Of a DNA stretch of 60,000 nucleotides, positions 10,530 through 21,460 are shown in pieces (the first letter of the stretch is position 1; each line of letters starts with the position of its first letter). Position numbers and translations under genes: made by a program. The notes beneath the pieces are model-generated. The model was not told where the DNA came from. It searched no databases and saw only the letters and a list, made by a program, of their open reading frames with translations. Origin of the DNA: Cryptomeria japonica (lineage: Eukaryota; Streptophyta; Pinopsida; Cupressales; Cupressaceae). The stretch spans positions 260,080,437 to 260,140,436 of the forward strand of contig NC_081410.1 in the NCBI RefSeq assembly GCF_030272615.1, in the 5' to 3' direction.

Positions 10530-11330
10530 TCAGTTTTTGGAAGAGTAAAAGGTTTGAAAGAAGAAAAAGTTGTGTGGAACAAGTCGTGTTTGGCATATGA
10601 AGGAGATTCCAAGACAAAGCAAGCTAGGTTGATAAATTTGAAGCAAAATTATGAGTACCTGAGGATGCTTGAAGATGAAGGAGTTGAGAACTATATTCAC
10701 AAAGTGACTAGTCTTGTTGATGGCATTAGAGTTGGCGGGGGACATTTGGAGGAATGTGATGTTGTGCATAAGATCTCATTGACTTTTCCTAAATCGTATA
10801 AGTCGTTGAGATGTTCTATATAGGAGGGAAATAACTTTAGCAAATACACTATTGATAAGCTTATTGGTACCTTAGTAGCCTATGAGATTTTAGAAATGGA
10901 GGAAGAGAAAAGAGAAATGAGAGAATCAATGTTCAATGTTTCAAGATTTGATGATCCGAAATGCAGTGCAGACCTAAATGAAGCTGAAGAATTTTTTTTG
11001 AGAAGATTGCAATAAGGCACTAAGAAATATAAAGGTAAGTTACCTCTAAAATGTTTTTCTTGTGGTAGAATTGGACATTATGCTTCTAATTGCACTTACA
11101 AAGAAGATTATAAGAGATTGGATGATGTTGAGAAGAAGAACAAGTTTTCAAGACACAATTTCAACAGAAACGAGAAGAAAGGCTTATGCTCTATTGAAGA
11201 ACATACATTTGAAGAAGTTGATGGTGACTCAAATGAAGAATCCTTGTTTTTTAGCAATTGAGGATAAGGAGAGTGGTTTGGAGAAACTGAAAGAAGAGAA
11301 ATTAACTAAGATTGCATTGCATGCTAAGAT
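10530..11330 (+). pseudogene. copia gag with zinc knuckle (element B)
   Basis: The capsid part (about 10554-10823) has an L-x-NYEYLRM-x-EDEGVENYIHKV stretch and a KISLTFPKSYKSL stretch typical of copia gag. After a stop and frame changes, the zinc knuckle CFSCGRIGHYASNC at about 11057-11098 is complete as CX2CX4HX4C. The start of gag is uncertain because the expected N-terminal YKLWK-like segment is disrupted. Confidence 0.75.
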
Positions 11331-11334
11331 AGAA

Positions 11335-11790
11335 CCGAATGCATGGATTATAGACTCTGGATGTTCAAATGATATGACAGGTGATAAAGACAGGTTTATT
11401 AATATCAAGAAATATGATGGAGGATCTGTGATTTTTGTTGGAGAAGATGGTGCATCTATTTGAGGTATTGGAAGTGTTTCTACGGATGGTAAGCATAAGA
11501 CTGATTATGTTTGTTATGTTGAAGGATTAAGACATAGTTTGTTAAATATTACTTATATGTGTAGAAAAGGGTATGAATTTTTGTTTAGTAGTACAGATGC
11601 ATGATAAAAAAAAAATGAGAAGATTGGTAAAAGAGTTGCAGGAGTTAGAATAGGTGAAAAAATTTACTACATTAAAAATAAAGAGGATAGTAAATGTATT
11701 CTGACACAGAGTATCGAATGTTGGTTATGGCATAAAATAATGGGATGTCAATTTTGATAACATGATCAAGATTTGCGGATCTTGATTAAT
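11335..11790 (+). pseudogene. copia protease and pre-integrase region (element B)
   Basis: NAWIIDSGCSNDMTGDKD at about 11335-11390 is the copia aspartic protease active site with D-S-G intact and in a better frame than the surrounding gag. It is followed by YVEGLRHSLLNI-like sequence near 11515-11550 and a CWLWHK-like pre-integrase segment near 11720. Stops at 11461 and later break the frame. Confidence 0.75.
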
Positions 11791-11838
11791 TATATATTTA
11801 CCTAGACTGGTGAATCCCATTGATACTGTGTGTAGAGA

Positions 11839-12490
11839 ATGTCAATTGGGGAAAAAATAAAGAGAAGATTCAAGAATAAGAAATATTCTACTATGAAACC
11901 TTTGGAGTTGATTCATACAGATTTATGTGGACCTACAAGTACAAGAGGTTTAAAAAGAGAAAGGTATTTTATGTTACTCATTGATGATTTTTCTAGAATG
12001 ACTTGGTCTACATTTATAAAGAAAAATTCTGATTCTTTTGATAGATTTAAATTTTTCAAGTCCATGGTTGTGAACCAAGTAGATGCTAAGATTAAGAGCT
12101 TAAGATCAAACAAAGAAGGACAATTTACTTCATGGAAATTTGATAACTTTTGTGAAATTCATGGGATCATAAGACACTTTTCTATTTCGAGGAATCCTCA
12201 ATAGAATGGTGTTGTGGAAAGCAATAATAGAACTATCATTGACATGTCTAAGACTTTGTTAAAATATGCTAATCTATCTAATGTTTTGTGGAAAGGAAGA
12301 CTGCCTACTATGAAGTACTTTAAGATCTTTGGAAGTAAATGTTATATTAGAAGAGATGAAGACAATCTTGGAATATTTGATTCTAAAATAAACAAAGGAA
12401 TATTTATGGGATATGCTACAAACAACAAGGCTTACTAGTGTTTCAACAAAAGGCTAAACAAAATAGTGAAAAGTACAAATATGAAGGTAT
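11839..12490 (+). pseudogene. copia integrase (element B)
   Basis: The integrase core has LELIHTDLCGPT (first catalytic D), LLIDDFSRMTW, and LRSNKEGQF, where the second catalytic D expected in LRSDxGGEF is N. It then has NGVVESNNRTI (third catalytic E), after a stop at 12202-12204. The C-terminal part (FGSKCYIRRDEDN, GIFMGY, CFNKRL) follows in frame until further stops near 12436. The order and motifs are those of Ty1/copia. Confidence 0.85.
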
Positions 12491-12699
12491 GCGAAGAATG
12501 AAATTAGACTTAACATAATACTAAGATCGGTATTGACATTGTTCTTGCAGTTCTAGAAAAGAAAAATGATCTAAAAGAAAGCAAAGAGAAGGAAACAAAT
12601 GAAGAATAAGAAGAGGAGAATTCAAAGAAAGTTCCTAATAAGTATGTTCAGAAGAATCATTCAAAGAATCGGGTGATTGGAGATAAATCAAAAGATGTC

Positions 12700-13091
12700 C
12701 AGATAAGAAGGAATATTGTTGAAGCTCAAGATCAAGCTAATTATTATTTTCTATCTATGATAGAGATGAAGACTTATGAGGAAGCAAGAAAGGATGAAAT
12801 TTGGATTAAAGCAATGGAAGAAGAACTAAATTAGATTCAAAAGAACAAGACTTGGAAGTTGGTACCTAGACTAGTGGACAAGAATGCAATTGGAACTAAG
12901 TTGGTATTCAAAAATAAGTTGATTGAGCAAGGAAAACTAACAAGGAATAAAGAAAGGATGATATTTAAAGGATATTCTCAAGTACAAGGTATAGACTTTG
13001 AAGAAACCTTTGCTCCTATAACAAGGATGTAAGTTATTCGCGTGTTTCTTTCATTTTCTTCTTACAAGAACTTTAAAGTTTATCATATGGA
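12700..13091 (+). pseudogene. copia reverse transcriptase, N-terminal part (element B)
   Basis: It reads EARKDEIWIKAMEEEL, then KNKTWKLVP, then GTKLVFKNKL, GYSQVQGIDFEETFAP and VYHMD, the standard copia reverse transcriptase opening. It is broken at the YHMDV position by insert I; the next residues of the same motif resume at 18703. Stops are present near 12833 and 13029. Confidence 0.85.
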
Positions 13092-13690
13092 TGTTTTGGG
13101 TGAATATTTTGTCACTAGCGTACCGATGACAATATATATGATTCACTCACAGCTATATTGAGAAATTTATCTCTCCTCTCATCAAGGGGAGGCTCCCTTT
13201 GAAATCTCTTCTCTAATTAATAAGAAATTTAAATCTTTGGGTTAGTGTTGGGCATATAACTCTTTTTTTTTAGAGTTAATGTATTCTCCCTTCACTTTGT
13301 TATAATTTCCCTATCACTTTGATACTTAAGGAAATTAACGAATTTATCCAACAAACTATATCAAGATTTTATGAACAAGAAGCACAAAGTCTTTCTTGAA
13401 TATAACACCAACTAAACTAATTATCACAATGAAAAGAAATTCAACTTGCAGCTCAAAGTCCTCAAGTATAATTCCTTAATCCTAAAAAATACAAGTAATA
13501 GTAGCAATACAAAGCCTACTACTAATTACTTAACACTAGAAAAATTCTCAAATATTCAAGGAGCACAAAGTCTACTTTCATAATGCAGCTGCGAGAAAAC
13601 TTGCAGCATCTAACAATGCAACTACATGGAAAGAAAATGCCAAAAAGGGACACTTTATTCATTTTTCTCCTCCTCGTTTGATTTGTGGAA
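13092..13690. other. Insert I terminal non-coding region
   Basis: This 600-bp AT-rich end of insert I has no coding frame. In the minus sense it follows the decayed gene and would be its 3' flank. The CACTA at 13113-13117 is internal and not at the end, so it does not indicate a CACTA transposon. Confidence 0.5.
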
Positions 13691-13769
13691 TTCCGTGAAC
13701 CTAGTCAGGATGGCCTCCAATATCTCTGCTTAGTTTGGCATCTAGGTAGAATCTATGATCACATGAACA

Positions 13770-16700
13770 TGGGAGATCATATCCTCAGCCTCTCCAAATT
13801 TTTTTTTTTGTCCTTCAGCATGGATGCGAGGACCTCAAAACTGACTTGGATTTCTAGTACCTTATCAAATGTACTAAGTGAGAAATCTTGTCCAGTACAG
13901 TGATCCAATAAGGACATAAATTCCTGTGTGATGGTATCACTAGTAACAAGATTCTGATTGTCATCATACAGATAACAAGGAAGGTCAGCAATCCTGGCAG
14001 AAATGAGATCAATCTCATCATCACCTTCCTTTTGTTCTCGATCCAGATCTGCTATCATCAACTTTATTGTCTCTTTCCTGTAAGATAGTAGCGACCAATT
14101 TGGATATATTTTTCCCTTGAAGGAAACACTTTATTTTCAACGAGGACATCTATTCTGAAGTCCTCCATTTTTCTCCAAAGGGTTGTACTTTTTTTAATAT
14201 TTTCAATCTCCTGAGATAATGAAGTTTTGACAATTTGCATCTAACTTTGGATCACTTCAAAATCTATCAATAACCCAACTGTTGAACTTAGGAGATGAGA
14301 CCCTTCTGACTTCAGTCGTTCTATCCACTTGTCCACCACTCGGCCCTTGGCTCCTACTTGTTCAATTTTATTGAGATCTTCAGTGTCCATTAAGGATCCT
14401 ATGGGCTCAACTTCCTGAGAGGATTGGGTAACTTTCAGAAGAACATTAGTCAATCATTCACATTTTTGTTTTAATTCATTCTTCTCATCCCTCTCTTGGT
14501 CAAGTCTTCATAATAAAGAGTTTAAAGTCGTCTGAGAATCTAGCTTAACACTCTCATGTGTTTCCTCCCCAAGCTCTACAGTTTGCATGATGTAATCCTC
14601 GGGTCATATATCATTCTGATTCTTATCCGATGATGGCACGATGACCTCAGCATACTTCCTTTTAGAGGTCGAGTCTACTAACACCTGGGAAACAGTCTTT
14701 GGCTTCTGTGTTCCCTTGGGCTTTGGAGGAACTAGCTGCTCAAATTCAAACTCATCAGGCAAAATCACATGTTTCTTCCTCTTAGGTGCTACTACCTCCA
14801 TCCAAGGTAGTAATTCAGGATTGGTCAGTGGAGTAGTAGCTTCTAGTTGAGTGTCACTTGGTATTTTAGGAGCATACTGGCTTGAACTGGCAGCGGTGAC
14901 TGATATCAATGTTGAAGTATCTAGTGATATACCTGTTGATGTAGCAACAACTGCTGATAATGACCCTTCTTCAGTTACAGCCACAAAGGAGAAAGTGGAA
15001 GGTGCAGTCGAAACAACTTGAGTAGTAACCAGAGGTGGAATTTTTGTTATAACTATCATAGTACAAATAACTTCAGTGCTTACCTGAGATGGAATCTCTG
15101 TTACGACCACCGTAGAAGGCAAAGTCATCATTTTCTATTCCATGAACGCTTGCTCCATAGCTTCAAGAAACTCCAATATTGAAAAATCAATGGTGGTTGA
15201 CTGAATATCATCTAGGCTAGAAAATTTGGATAGTGTAAATAATTGTTGAGCAGTCTCTGATTAAGTCATGTCCATGCCCAAGTCCTCATCATCGAATTCC
15301 TCTTCCTCTTGATCAAAATCGGGATCAATGGAATGGATAATCAGTTGTGAATGAGTTGGTGTCTGTGAAGTGGCTAGAACATTAAATTCATCATGATGTA
15401 ACGTTTCTTCAACCTGTGCTTCCTCTTGTTGAGTAATTTCACCTTCTTTCATCTCTTTCTCTTTTCCAATATCTCTAGTAGTCTGTTGTTCCGGTTCCTT
15501 CATGGTTGTCTCTTGTATTGCTAAAGATGATTCAGCATTCTTGGACCCTTTAATTGTGAAATTGATTTTGGGTCCTTTCCCTTTGGATTGCATTGTAGGA
15601 GCTAAGGATAATGCTTGTGAATCTACTCTGGCCTTGGTTCTTGTTTCAACCGTAGTTGTCTTACCAACCAGGCCATCACTATTATCATCATCTCCAAAAC
15701 TAGTCGGAAGTTGTTTCATTCTAAGATAATTTTTTAGCAACCATGCATTGGTGTTTGGCAAAATAGGAGAGATTTTTTGAGTGATGAATTTACTTTCCTT
15801 TTTTGACCATTGCACCAGTGGGAGTGGAGAGTCGGCATTCTTCTTTTCATAATAGACAGGGTCTATTATGTCATCAGTGTCTTCCATGGTCATTGGGATC
15901 TTTGCCAAATCCAAGTTTTCAATTTGTTCCAGAGTAAGATGACTGAAATCCATCCTTCTTATATCTTCTTCATTTTGACAGTCTGCCCATACATCTTCAA
16001 ACTATAAACATGGGTGTAACTCCTCTTGAGCCTATGCTTCATGCATGAAAATTAAAATTATTTCGTGCCTTGAATCTTCTCATAGTATTCCATTACATTT
16101 CTTCCTCCATGTTTTTGGCTTTGGAGTTAGTTAGAACTGAGTGCCTGCCAGTCTTATGTGCTTGCGATTGCTTTTCATGCACATAGATTAGTTGTCGACA
16201 CAACTCCATGAGAATGATCTTGTCAGATGGATACCTTGGTAGAATGAATGGTTCACCTGAGAAACATCTGATCTGGATGTAAGTGAATGTTGGGAACTAA
16301 AGGAAAACATATCCAAAATGAGACACCATGTTATATGCAGCCTCTGATAATCTTTTCTTCTATAGGATCTTATCAAACATGCACTTCCACACAGCAAAGA
16401 AGGCATCATTAACTCTTCTAAAGTGGCTACCTTGATTCTTGATCATGAGTTGATCATAGTATTCCCAGACAGGAACTAATCTCCTGTCACCTTTAGTAAA
16501 CAAACCTGGATATTGCCTCATGGAAGTGGATGCATAAACGAGGTAAGAAGTCATATAAAATTTCAATGTCACTTTGACTTCTTTCAACTGTGTGCAGAGT
16601 ACATCACTAATCTACTCACCCTAATCAATCATAGCAACCCCTTTCCTGATTATATTCATGTAATAATAGATCCAACTTTGAAAGTAGTGAGAGTCCTTTA

Positions 16701-17330
16701 AACCCTTCACTCTTGATAACATGGTGACCATGTTGTTGTACTCCTCATTGAAGTCACTCCTATGAAAATACTCAGGCCATCGTGAGGTGGTAGAATTTCT
16801 AGCAGCAAAGAGGTGCATAGTAATGATCACTTTCTTGCATTTGACCTCATTTTTCTCAAAGTACTCTTGAGCACTTTCTTGAGAAATGTTAGCTACTTCC
16901 TCAACTGGAGAACCTTTGAAAACACTGTTGAACAAAACACTATCCAAAGTCATGATGACATTTTGATCAACATCCCTAACCTATCTTGTATTCAGATCAA
17001 AGTGATCCGCTACTGCAAGTACAAAATCTGGATCATGAGCTACAACTAGGAAAGATGCATATTTATGCAACTCGAATTTGATCAGGTTTGTTAGGCGGGC
17101 AGGAGCTTTCTCAACTCAATCAATAAACTCTTGCATACTAACATGTCCAATTTTTGTATCTTTTATCTCCTTGATGTTTGAGTCTATTGAACTTTCCTGG
17201 TTTAAATTCAAGTACTTATCATACTTGTACTTCATCTTTTTTGCTAATGTTTTACCCAGAGAAGATTCCAACTGACTCGAAGAAGGCTCTGATTTGTCAT
17301 GAGAGGGCTTTAACATTTGCAAATGACTAC
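13770..17330 (-). pseudogene. Antisense gene of insert I (unrecognised protein, decayed)
   Basis: Fragments on the minus strand, from the N-terminal side, are as follows. First is a lysine-rich start (17322-17116). Next is FVLAVADHFDLNTR near 17040-16990 with VIMTLDSVLFNSVFKGSP (16953 on), then FHRSDFNEEYNNMV and KGVAMID, GDRRLVPVWEYYDQL (about 16490), and FFAVWKCMFDKIL. An acidic stretch DQEEEEFDDEDLGMD follows at about 15290, then a Thr/Val/Pro-rich region (15131-14604) and a helical C-terminus (14061-13777). Frames shift several times and stops are frequent. I do not recognise the family. The layout (F-x-V-x-FD-x-TR domain, acidic/Pro-rich linker, helical end) matches the antisense gene at 24412-27690. 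Confidence 0.55.
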
Positions 17331-17489
17331 ATTCAACACTGAGGATTAACTTCTTTGATAGTTATCATCATCAATAAAACCAAATTTTATCAATCGAATC
17401 GAAAAATCGGACACTAAATAGGCTTGGGAGCAAAACTGTCAAAAATAGCAGGTCGGGGAAAAAAGTCCGATCTACACCTTAGGAGTCAA

Positions 17490-17968
17490 AATTTGCACAT
17501 CGAACTTTAAAGTCCGATGTGTGAGTTGGGGAAAAATCATCAGCACATTAGACTTTAAAGTCCGATGTGCAAGTTGGGAAAAATCATTAGCACATCGGAC
17601 TTTAAAGTCTGATGTGTAGGTGTAGAACATTACAAAAAGACTAGCACATCAAACTTTAAAGTTCGATGTGCTGAGGAAGAACAACCAATTGACATGTCGG
17701 GTTTTAAATCCTGACATGTCAATCTAACAATTGCCCCTCATATATCAGTCTTTAAAATCCGATATGCGAGGGTTACCCTCCTACATATTAGACTTTAAAG
17801 TCCGATATGCGAGGAGATCTCCGCACACAGCCTGCGGATTGGGTTTTAAAACTCATCGTGTAGGCGAGGAAAAAGAAGGATTAAAAGGGCAATCAGATTT
17901 TAAAATTTGATTACCCTCAACCAGATTGACAAGGTTTAACAGCAATCAGATTCTAAAATCTAATTGCA
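17490..17968. repeat. Palindrome array, block 1 (10 units)
   Basis: Ten imperfect palindromes, each about 26-32 bp, are centred on TTTAAA-type cores at about 17506, 17554, 17601, 17655, 17703, 17751, 17794, 17845, 17898 and 17951, so the spacing is about 43-56 bp. Typical arms are GCACATCGGAC and GTCCGATGTGC. Arm sequence changes from unit to unit (GACATGTC arms near 17700, CAATCAGAT/ATTTGATT arms near 17900) while pairing is kept. The block lies just upstream, in the minus sense, of the decayed gene of insert I. Confidence 0.9.
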
Positions 17969-18255
17969 CTTTGAAGACAACGGCAAAACAAAAAAAAAAA
18001 AGAAAGTGAAAAGGAAAGGAAAAACACGGAAAACAAATAAATAAATAAATAAAAACCCTACATAAATCCAAGCAGACGAAGATGAAAATATGATGAAAAC
18101 CCAATGAATCCGCAAGGATGGCAAGCAAAATCGGAGGAGGAAGGAAGAGGGCATGCACAGAGGAGAATTCACAAAATGAAAATGAAGAAATAAACTCCAA
18201 AAGTTAATAAATAACCCCTAAATTAGCAATTAATGTGGCCATTAATTACTAATCA
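17969..18255. other. Spacer between palindrome blocks
   Basis: This segment of about 290 bp has no palindromes and contains an A-rich run with short AAAT repeats near 18030-18050. On the minus strand it has a hydrophobic open frame (18200-17946) rich in F, L and S that looks like the complement of A/G-rich leader sequence rather than a gene. Confidence 0.4.
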
Positions 18256-18530
18256 TGCAGTACATGTCAGACTTTAAAGTCCGATATGCATGAGTAAAAC
18301 CCTTGCAAGTTGTACTTTAAAGTCTGACATGCAACTTTTTGGCCAAACAACCTACAAATTGGACTTTAAAGTCTAAACTGCAGGGGAAGGATTAACTGCA
18401 GGTCGAACTTTAAAGTATGATTTGCAAGAGAAAATCAAACCTTTGCACATCAGACTTTAAAGTTCGATGTGCAATTCTCTTTGGAAAGAAGGAACCATGT
18501 AGGTCGGACTTTAAAGTCCAACCTGTAGGA
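18256..18530. repeat. Palindrome array, block 2 (6 units)
   Basis: Six more palindromes have TTTAAA cores starting at 18273, 18316, 18365, 18409, 18456 and 18510, at the same spacing of about 43-54 bp as block 1. Arms include CATCAGAC/GTTCGATG near 18456 and AGGTCGGAC/GTCCAACCT near 18510. Shared spacing and core show that the two blocks are one array split by the 18.0-18.25 kb spacer. Confidence 0.9.
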
Positions 18531-18702
18531 AAAACTGCAAATCTAAAGAACTTAGAAAACAATAAAAATGAAAAGCGAGAAACAAAAACGAGCTAACCAA
18601 CGGAGTTGATCAAGCTCTCCTGGAGGTCATAAGGTACGAAATGGACCAGTTTCATAGGGTTGCTTCATGATTTTGGCCGCACTGAAATTGAGGACAATAG
18701 GA

Positions 18703-19430
18703 TGTCAAATCAACATTTTTGAATGAAGATCTATAAGAAGAGGTTTACATTGAGCAACCAAATGGATTTATATTGATAGAAGAATCATATATGGTATGCA
18801 GACTAAATATATCTTCATATGGACTTAAAGAAGCACCTAGAGCCTGGTATGCAAGGTTGGGCAAGTATTTACTTCAACATAATTTCAAGAAAGGTATAGT
18901 TGATAGTAATCTTTATTTCAAGATTGATGGAGATAATTTGTTGATTGTTATAGTTTATGTTGATGACATTATATTTGGAGGAGATGATAGCTTGTGTAGA
19001 GAATTTACTAAGGAAATGCCAAATTAATTTGAGATGTCAATGATTTGTGAGTTATCTTTCATTCTTGGGTTACAAGTTAATCAATTAGAAGATGGAATTT
19101 TTATTTCTCAGAGCAAATATGTGAAGGAAATGTTGAAGAAGTTCGGTTTTGATGATTTCAAACTGGTTACTACCCCTCTAAATGTTGGATGCTAGTTGAG
19201 AAAAGATGATGAGTCTCCATAAGTTGAATAGAAGAAGTATAGGTTGATGATTAGTGGACTATTATATTTAACTACGTCTAGACCAAATAGCATGCAGGTT
19301 GTTTGTCTAGTACCTAGATTTTAGGTGAATTTGAAAGTGATATATTAGCAAGTATTGAAAAGAATTTTTATATATTTAAAAGGTACTATAGATTTTGGAC
19401 TTTGGTACATAAAAGGTGGAGATTTCATGT
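18703..19430 (+). pseudogene. copia reverse transcriptase, C-terminal part (element B)
   Basis: After insert I the copia frame resumes with FLNEDL, then EEVYIEQPNGF, YGLKEAPRAWYARL, and VYVDDIIFGG at about 18955-18984, the complete YVDD catalytic motif. It continues with FILGLQVNQLEDGIFISQSKYV and LLYLTTSRPN before the RNase H region. Stops occur at 18733, 19025, 19194 and later. Confidence 0.85.
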
Positions 19431-19905
19431 TGAAAGCTTATACTGATGCAGATTGGGATAGAAGTATTGATGACTAGAAGAGTACTAGTGGTGGTGCATT
19501 CCTTTTAGGAGATATATTGGTTTCTTGGTTCAATAAGAAACAAGACTCAGTTTCCCTATCTAGTGTTGAAGCACAGTATACTGTAGCAGCATCTTGTTGT
19601 ACTCAAGTAATGTGGATGAGATAGACTCTTAAGGATATCGAGTTGACATTTGATGAAGCAATTCCTATTTTGTCTGACAATACAAGTGCAATAAATGTTT
19701 CAAATAATCTCATTATGCATTGAAGAACAAAGCATATTTCAATCAGATATCATTACTTAAAGGAGAAATTTGTTCAGAAGGAAGTTCGGTTGGAATACTT
19801 TTCTAAGAAGGAGCAAGTTGCAGATATTTTCACTAAGGAATTGGCAAAGGATATGTTTGAGTTTCTTCGGGATAAGCTTGGGGTCATTGCCCCTCCTTCT
19901 AGCTA
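19431..19905 (+). pseudogene. copia RNase H (element B)
   Basis: KAYTDADWDRSIDD (first catalytic D) is at about 19434, followed by STSGGAFLLGDILVSW, KKQDSVSLSSVEAQYTVAA (catalytic E), LSDNTSAINVSNN (catalytic D), then TKHISIRYHYLKE and VADIFTKEL, ending in LGVIAPPSS and a stop at about 19905. These are the standard copia C-terminal landmarks in order. In-frame stops mark it as dead. Confidence 0.85.
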
Positions 19906-20271
19906 GGTGCATTATGTGGATGCATCTTTCTAGGGGGAACTTTCAAGCCTATTTATTTTCCTGGATTGATGTTGTTTCTTCTCTCAGGGGGAGCGGTGAT
20001 GTGCAATGGTATGCAGTGGTGTGTGCAGTGTTGTTGAGACCTTTGTTCTTGATGGAAAAGGGGGAGAGATTGAGTTGTTTGTTTGAATAAATTGAGTTAG
20101 TTGTGGCAAAAGGGGAGAGATTGTGATGACAGTTATGGCAAAGGTTTTGAGATGAAGATTTGGAGAGATATTGAGCAGTATTATTCTTCTTGAGTTTTGG
20201 TTTCAAGTGTGGGTATTATCAATTTCTTATCAAATGATTCAAGTGTTTCAATCAATGTCAAAGGGGGAGAT
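19906..20271 (+). other. B 3' non-coding region with serial purine tracts and PPT
   Basis: Between pol and the 3' LTR there are at least five purine tracts of the same type, near 19934, 19986, 20060, 20112 and 20259. The last, CAAAGGGGGAGA at 20259-20270, lies one base before the LTR and is the functional-position polypurine tract. The others are near copies located upstream. Confidence 0.7.
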
Positions 20272-21455
20272 TATTGAAAGTATGCATTGATGTGTTGTTG
20301 TGGTTGTCATTGAGGTCAAACTTGTTGTTCTAAAATGGTTTTGGTGCAGATTTTTCTTATAGAGTTATATTTTTGTGTTGGTGCAGTTGTTGTGTTGGTT
20401 CTGGAAGTGCTTGGGTCCGGAATCTATTGTTGATGTTAAGAGTTATTGATATCTTCATTGGATATAGTTTTGGTATCTTGGTTATGATGGTTCTATGGTT
20501 TAGAAACATCTTTTTGTTTTCTAGGTGTTGTGGTATTGTTTGTTGCTAGTTGTGATATTTTATGTTTGACCTATCCTTAGGTTCGGATATAATCTATGGA
20601 ATTATGGTTGATGTGTTATGGGTCTCACCGTAGCATGTGGAGATCCAGATTTGAGTTGTGTGCATTGGAGCTTATGTTTTTTATCAGTGATTATTTATAT
20701 TGATATGTAGTGTGTGAATATGTTGTTGGTTAGGTTCTGGTGGTTGTGGATCAATGTATTAATCCTTGGGAGATGTGTTTTGGTCCTTTCTTTCTCCTGG
20801 AGTGGATCAGCATGTGTGTATTTGGTCTGAAAAGTATATCCTGATTCAAGTTGAATTGGTTTAAGCCTTGATGATCTATCATGTATATAAGGCATATGTG
20901 TGTTTTAGTTGTAGAGGTGTGACGTGTGAGAGTGTAGATGATGTGGTAAAGAACAAATATTAGAGGAAGTTTGAGCTGAGCAAAAGAGTTGTGTTCGAAT
21001 GATATGAAAGTTGTGTTGAAGACTATTGCATAGAATTGGGATAGAGTGTTGGCATATGAGATTAGATTTGTGTGTGTTGATGTTGGTCGCTTGATGTAGA
21101 GTTCAAGGACAACTTCATGAACAGGAGATCCTTCTTTTCATATTTTTTTTTGTATCTTGCCCTGAGTGCAGTTAGCTTTAGGTTTTCCAAGTCCTCTTTG
21201 TATCTTGTCCCATGAGCAATTAGACTTGGTGTACAAGTCCGGAGCAATGAGCTCTCTTTTGTAATCATTTCTATTTATAGTGGATATATTTATGTGGGTT
21301 GACTCCCACTGTGGTTTTTCCCTATTTAGTTTTTCCATGTATAAATCTTGTTCATGTGTTGATATGTATTGTTAGTTAATTGTTTATATATTGTTGCAGT
21401 AATTTATTTGTTTAGACTGATTCCCCCCCCCCCCAATCCTACCTTGGGTTCAACA
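20272..21455 (+). repeat. 3' LTR of element B
   Basis: This 1184-bp repeat starts TATTG (decayed TGTTG) and ends CAACA, followed by the duplication ACAAG. It retains the TATA-like element at 20884-20892, the GGTTTTTCCC...TTTTCCATGTATAAAT box near 21312, and a poly-C tract at 21423-21434. Confidence 0.9.
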
Positions 21456-21460
21456 ACAAG

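Larger units (their letters stand above)
13092..18696 (-). mobile_element. Insert I: 5.6-kb TG...CA element in B reverse transcriptase, possibly a giant solo LTR
   Basis: Continuity of the copia reverse transcriptase fixes the junctions. The insert starts TGTTTTGGG and ends GAGGACA in the plus sense. The flanks are ATGGA (13087-13091) and ATAGGA (18697-18702), a 5-bp-type duplication with one extra base. TG...CA ends and a 5-bp duplication are LTR signatures, yet no repeated LTR was found inside it. On the minus strand it carries a 16-palindrome array, then a decayed protein gene, then about 600 bp without coding. A very long solo LTR, or an element whose second LTR was lost, are the main readings; a non-LTR or DNA transposon fits the ends less well. 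Confidence 0.6.
9215..21455 (+). mobile_element. Element B: full-length Ty1/copia retrotransposon, split by insert I
   Basis: B runs from TGTTG to CAACA, with a perfect 5-bp duplication ACAAG at 9210-9214 and 21456-21460. It has LTRs of about 1.19 kb, a primer binding site, gag with an intact zinc knuckle, protease, integrase, reverse transcriptase and RNase H in copia order, and a polypurine tract. The coding region has many stops and frameshifts and its reverse transcriptase is interrupted by a 5.6-kb insert. LTRs differ by roughly one base in seven by eye, so the element is old and inactive. Confidence 0.92.

Noticed and set aside
13113-13117. CACTA near the left end of insert I, suggesting a CACTA transposon
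   Set aside because: The motif is about 20 bp inside the boundary fixed by the copia frame, the other end has no inverted copy, and flanks fit a 5-bp rather than a 3-bp duplication.
17946-18200. Hydrophobic 84-residue minus-strand frame suggesting a membrane peptide
   Set aside because: It is the complement of an A/G-rich leader with AAAT repeats; the F/L/S-rich composition follows from base bias.
17490-18530. The palindrome array as a CRISPR
   Set aside because: Units are palindromes with diverging arms and short AT-rich spacers that resemble each other, in a plant retroelement with no cas genes.
18691-18700. Insert I as a Helitron
   Set aside because: No CTRR end with hairpin on either strand, and a flanking duplication is present, which Helitrons do not make.
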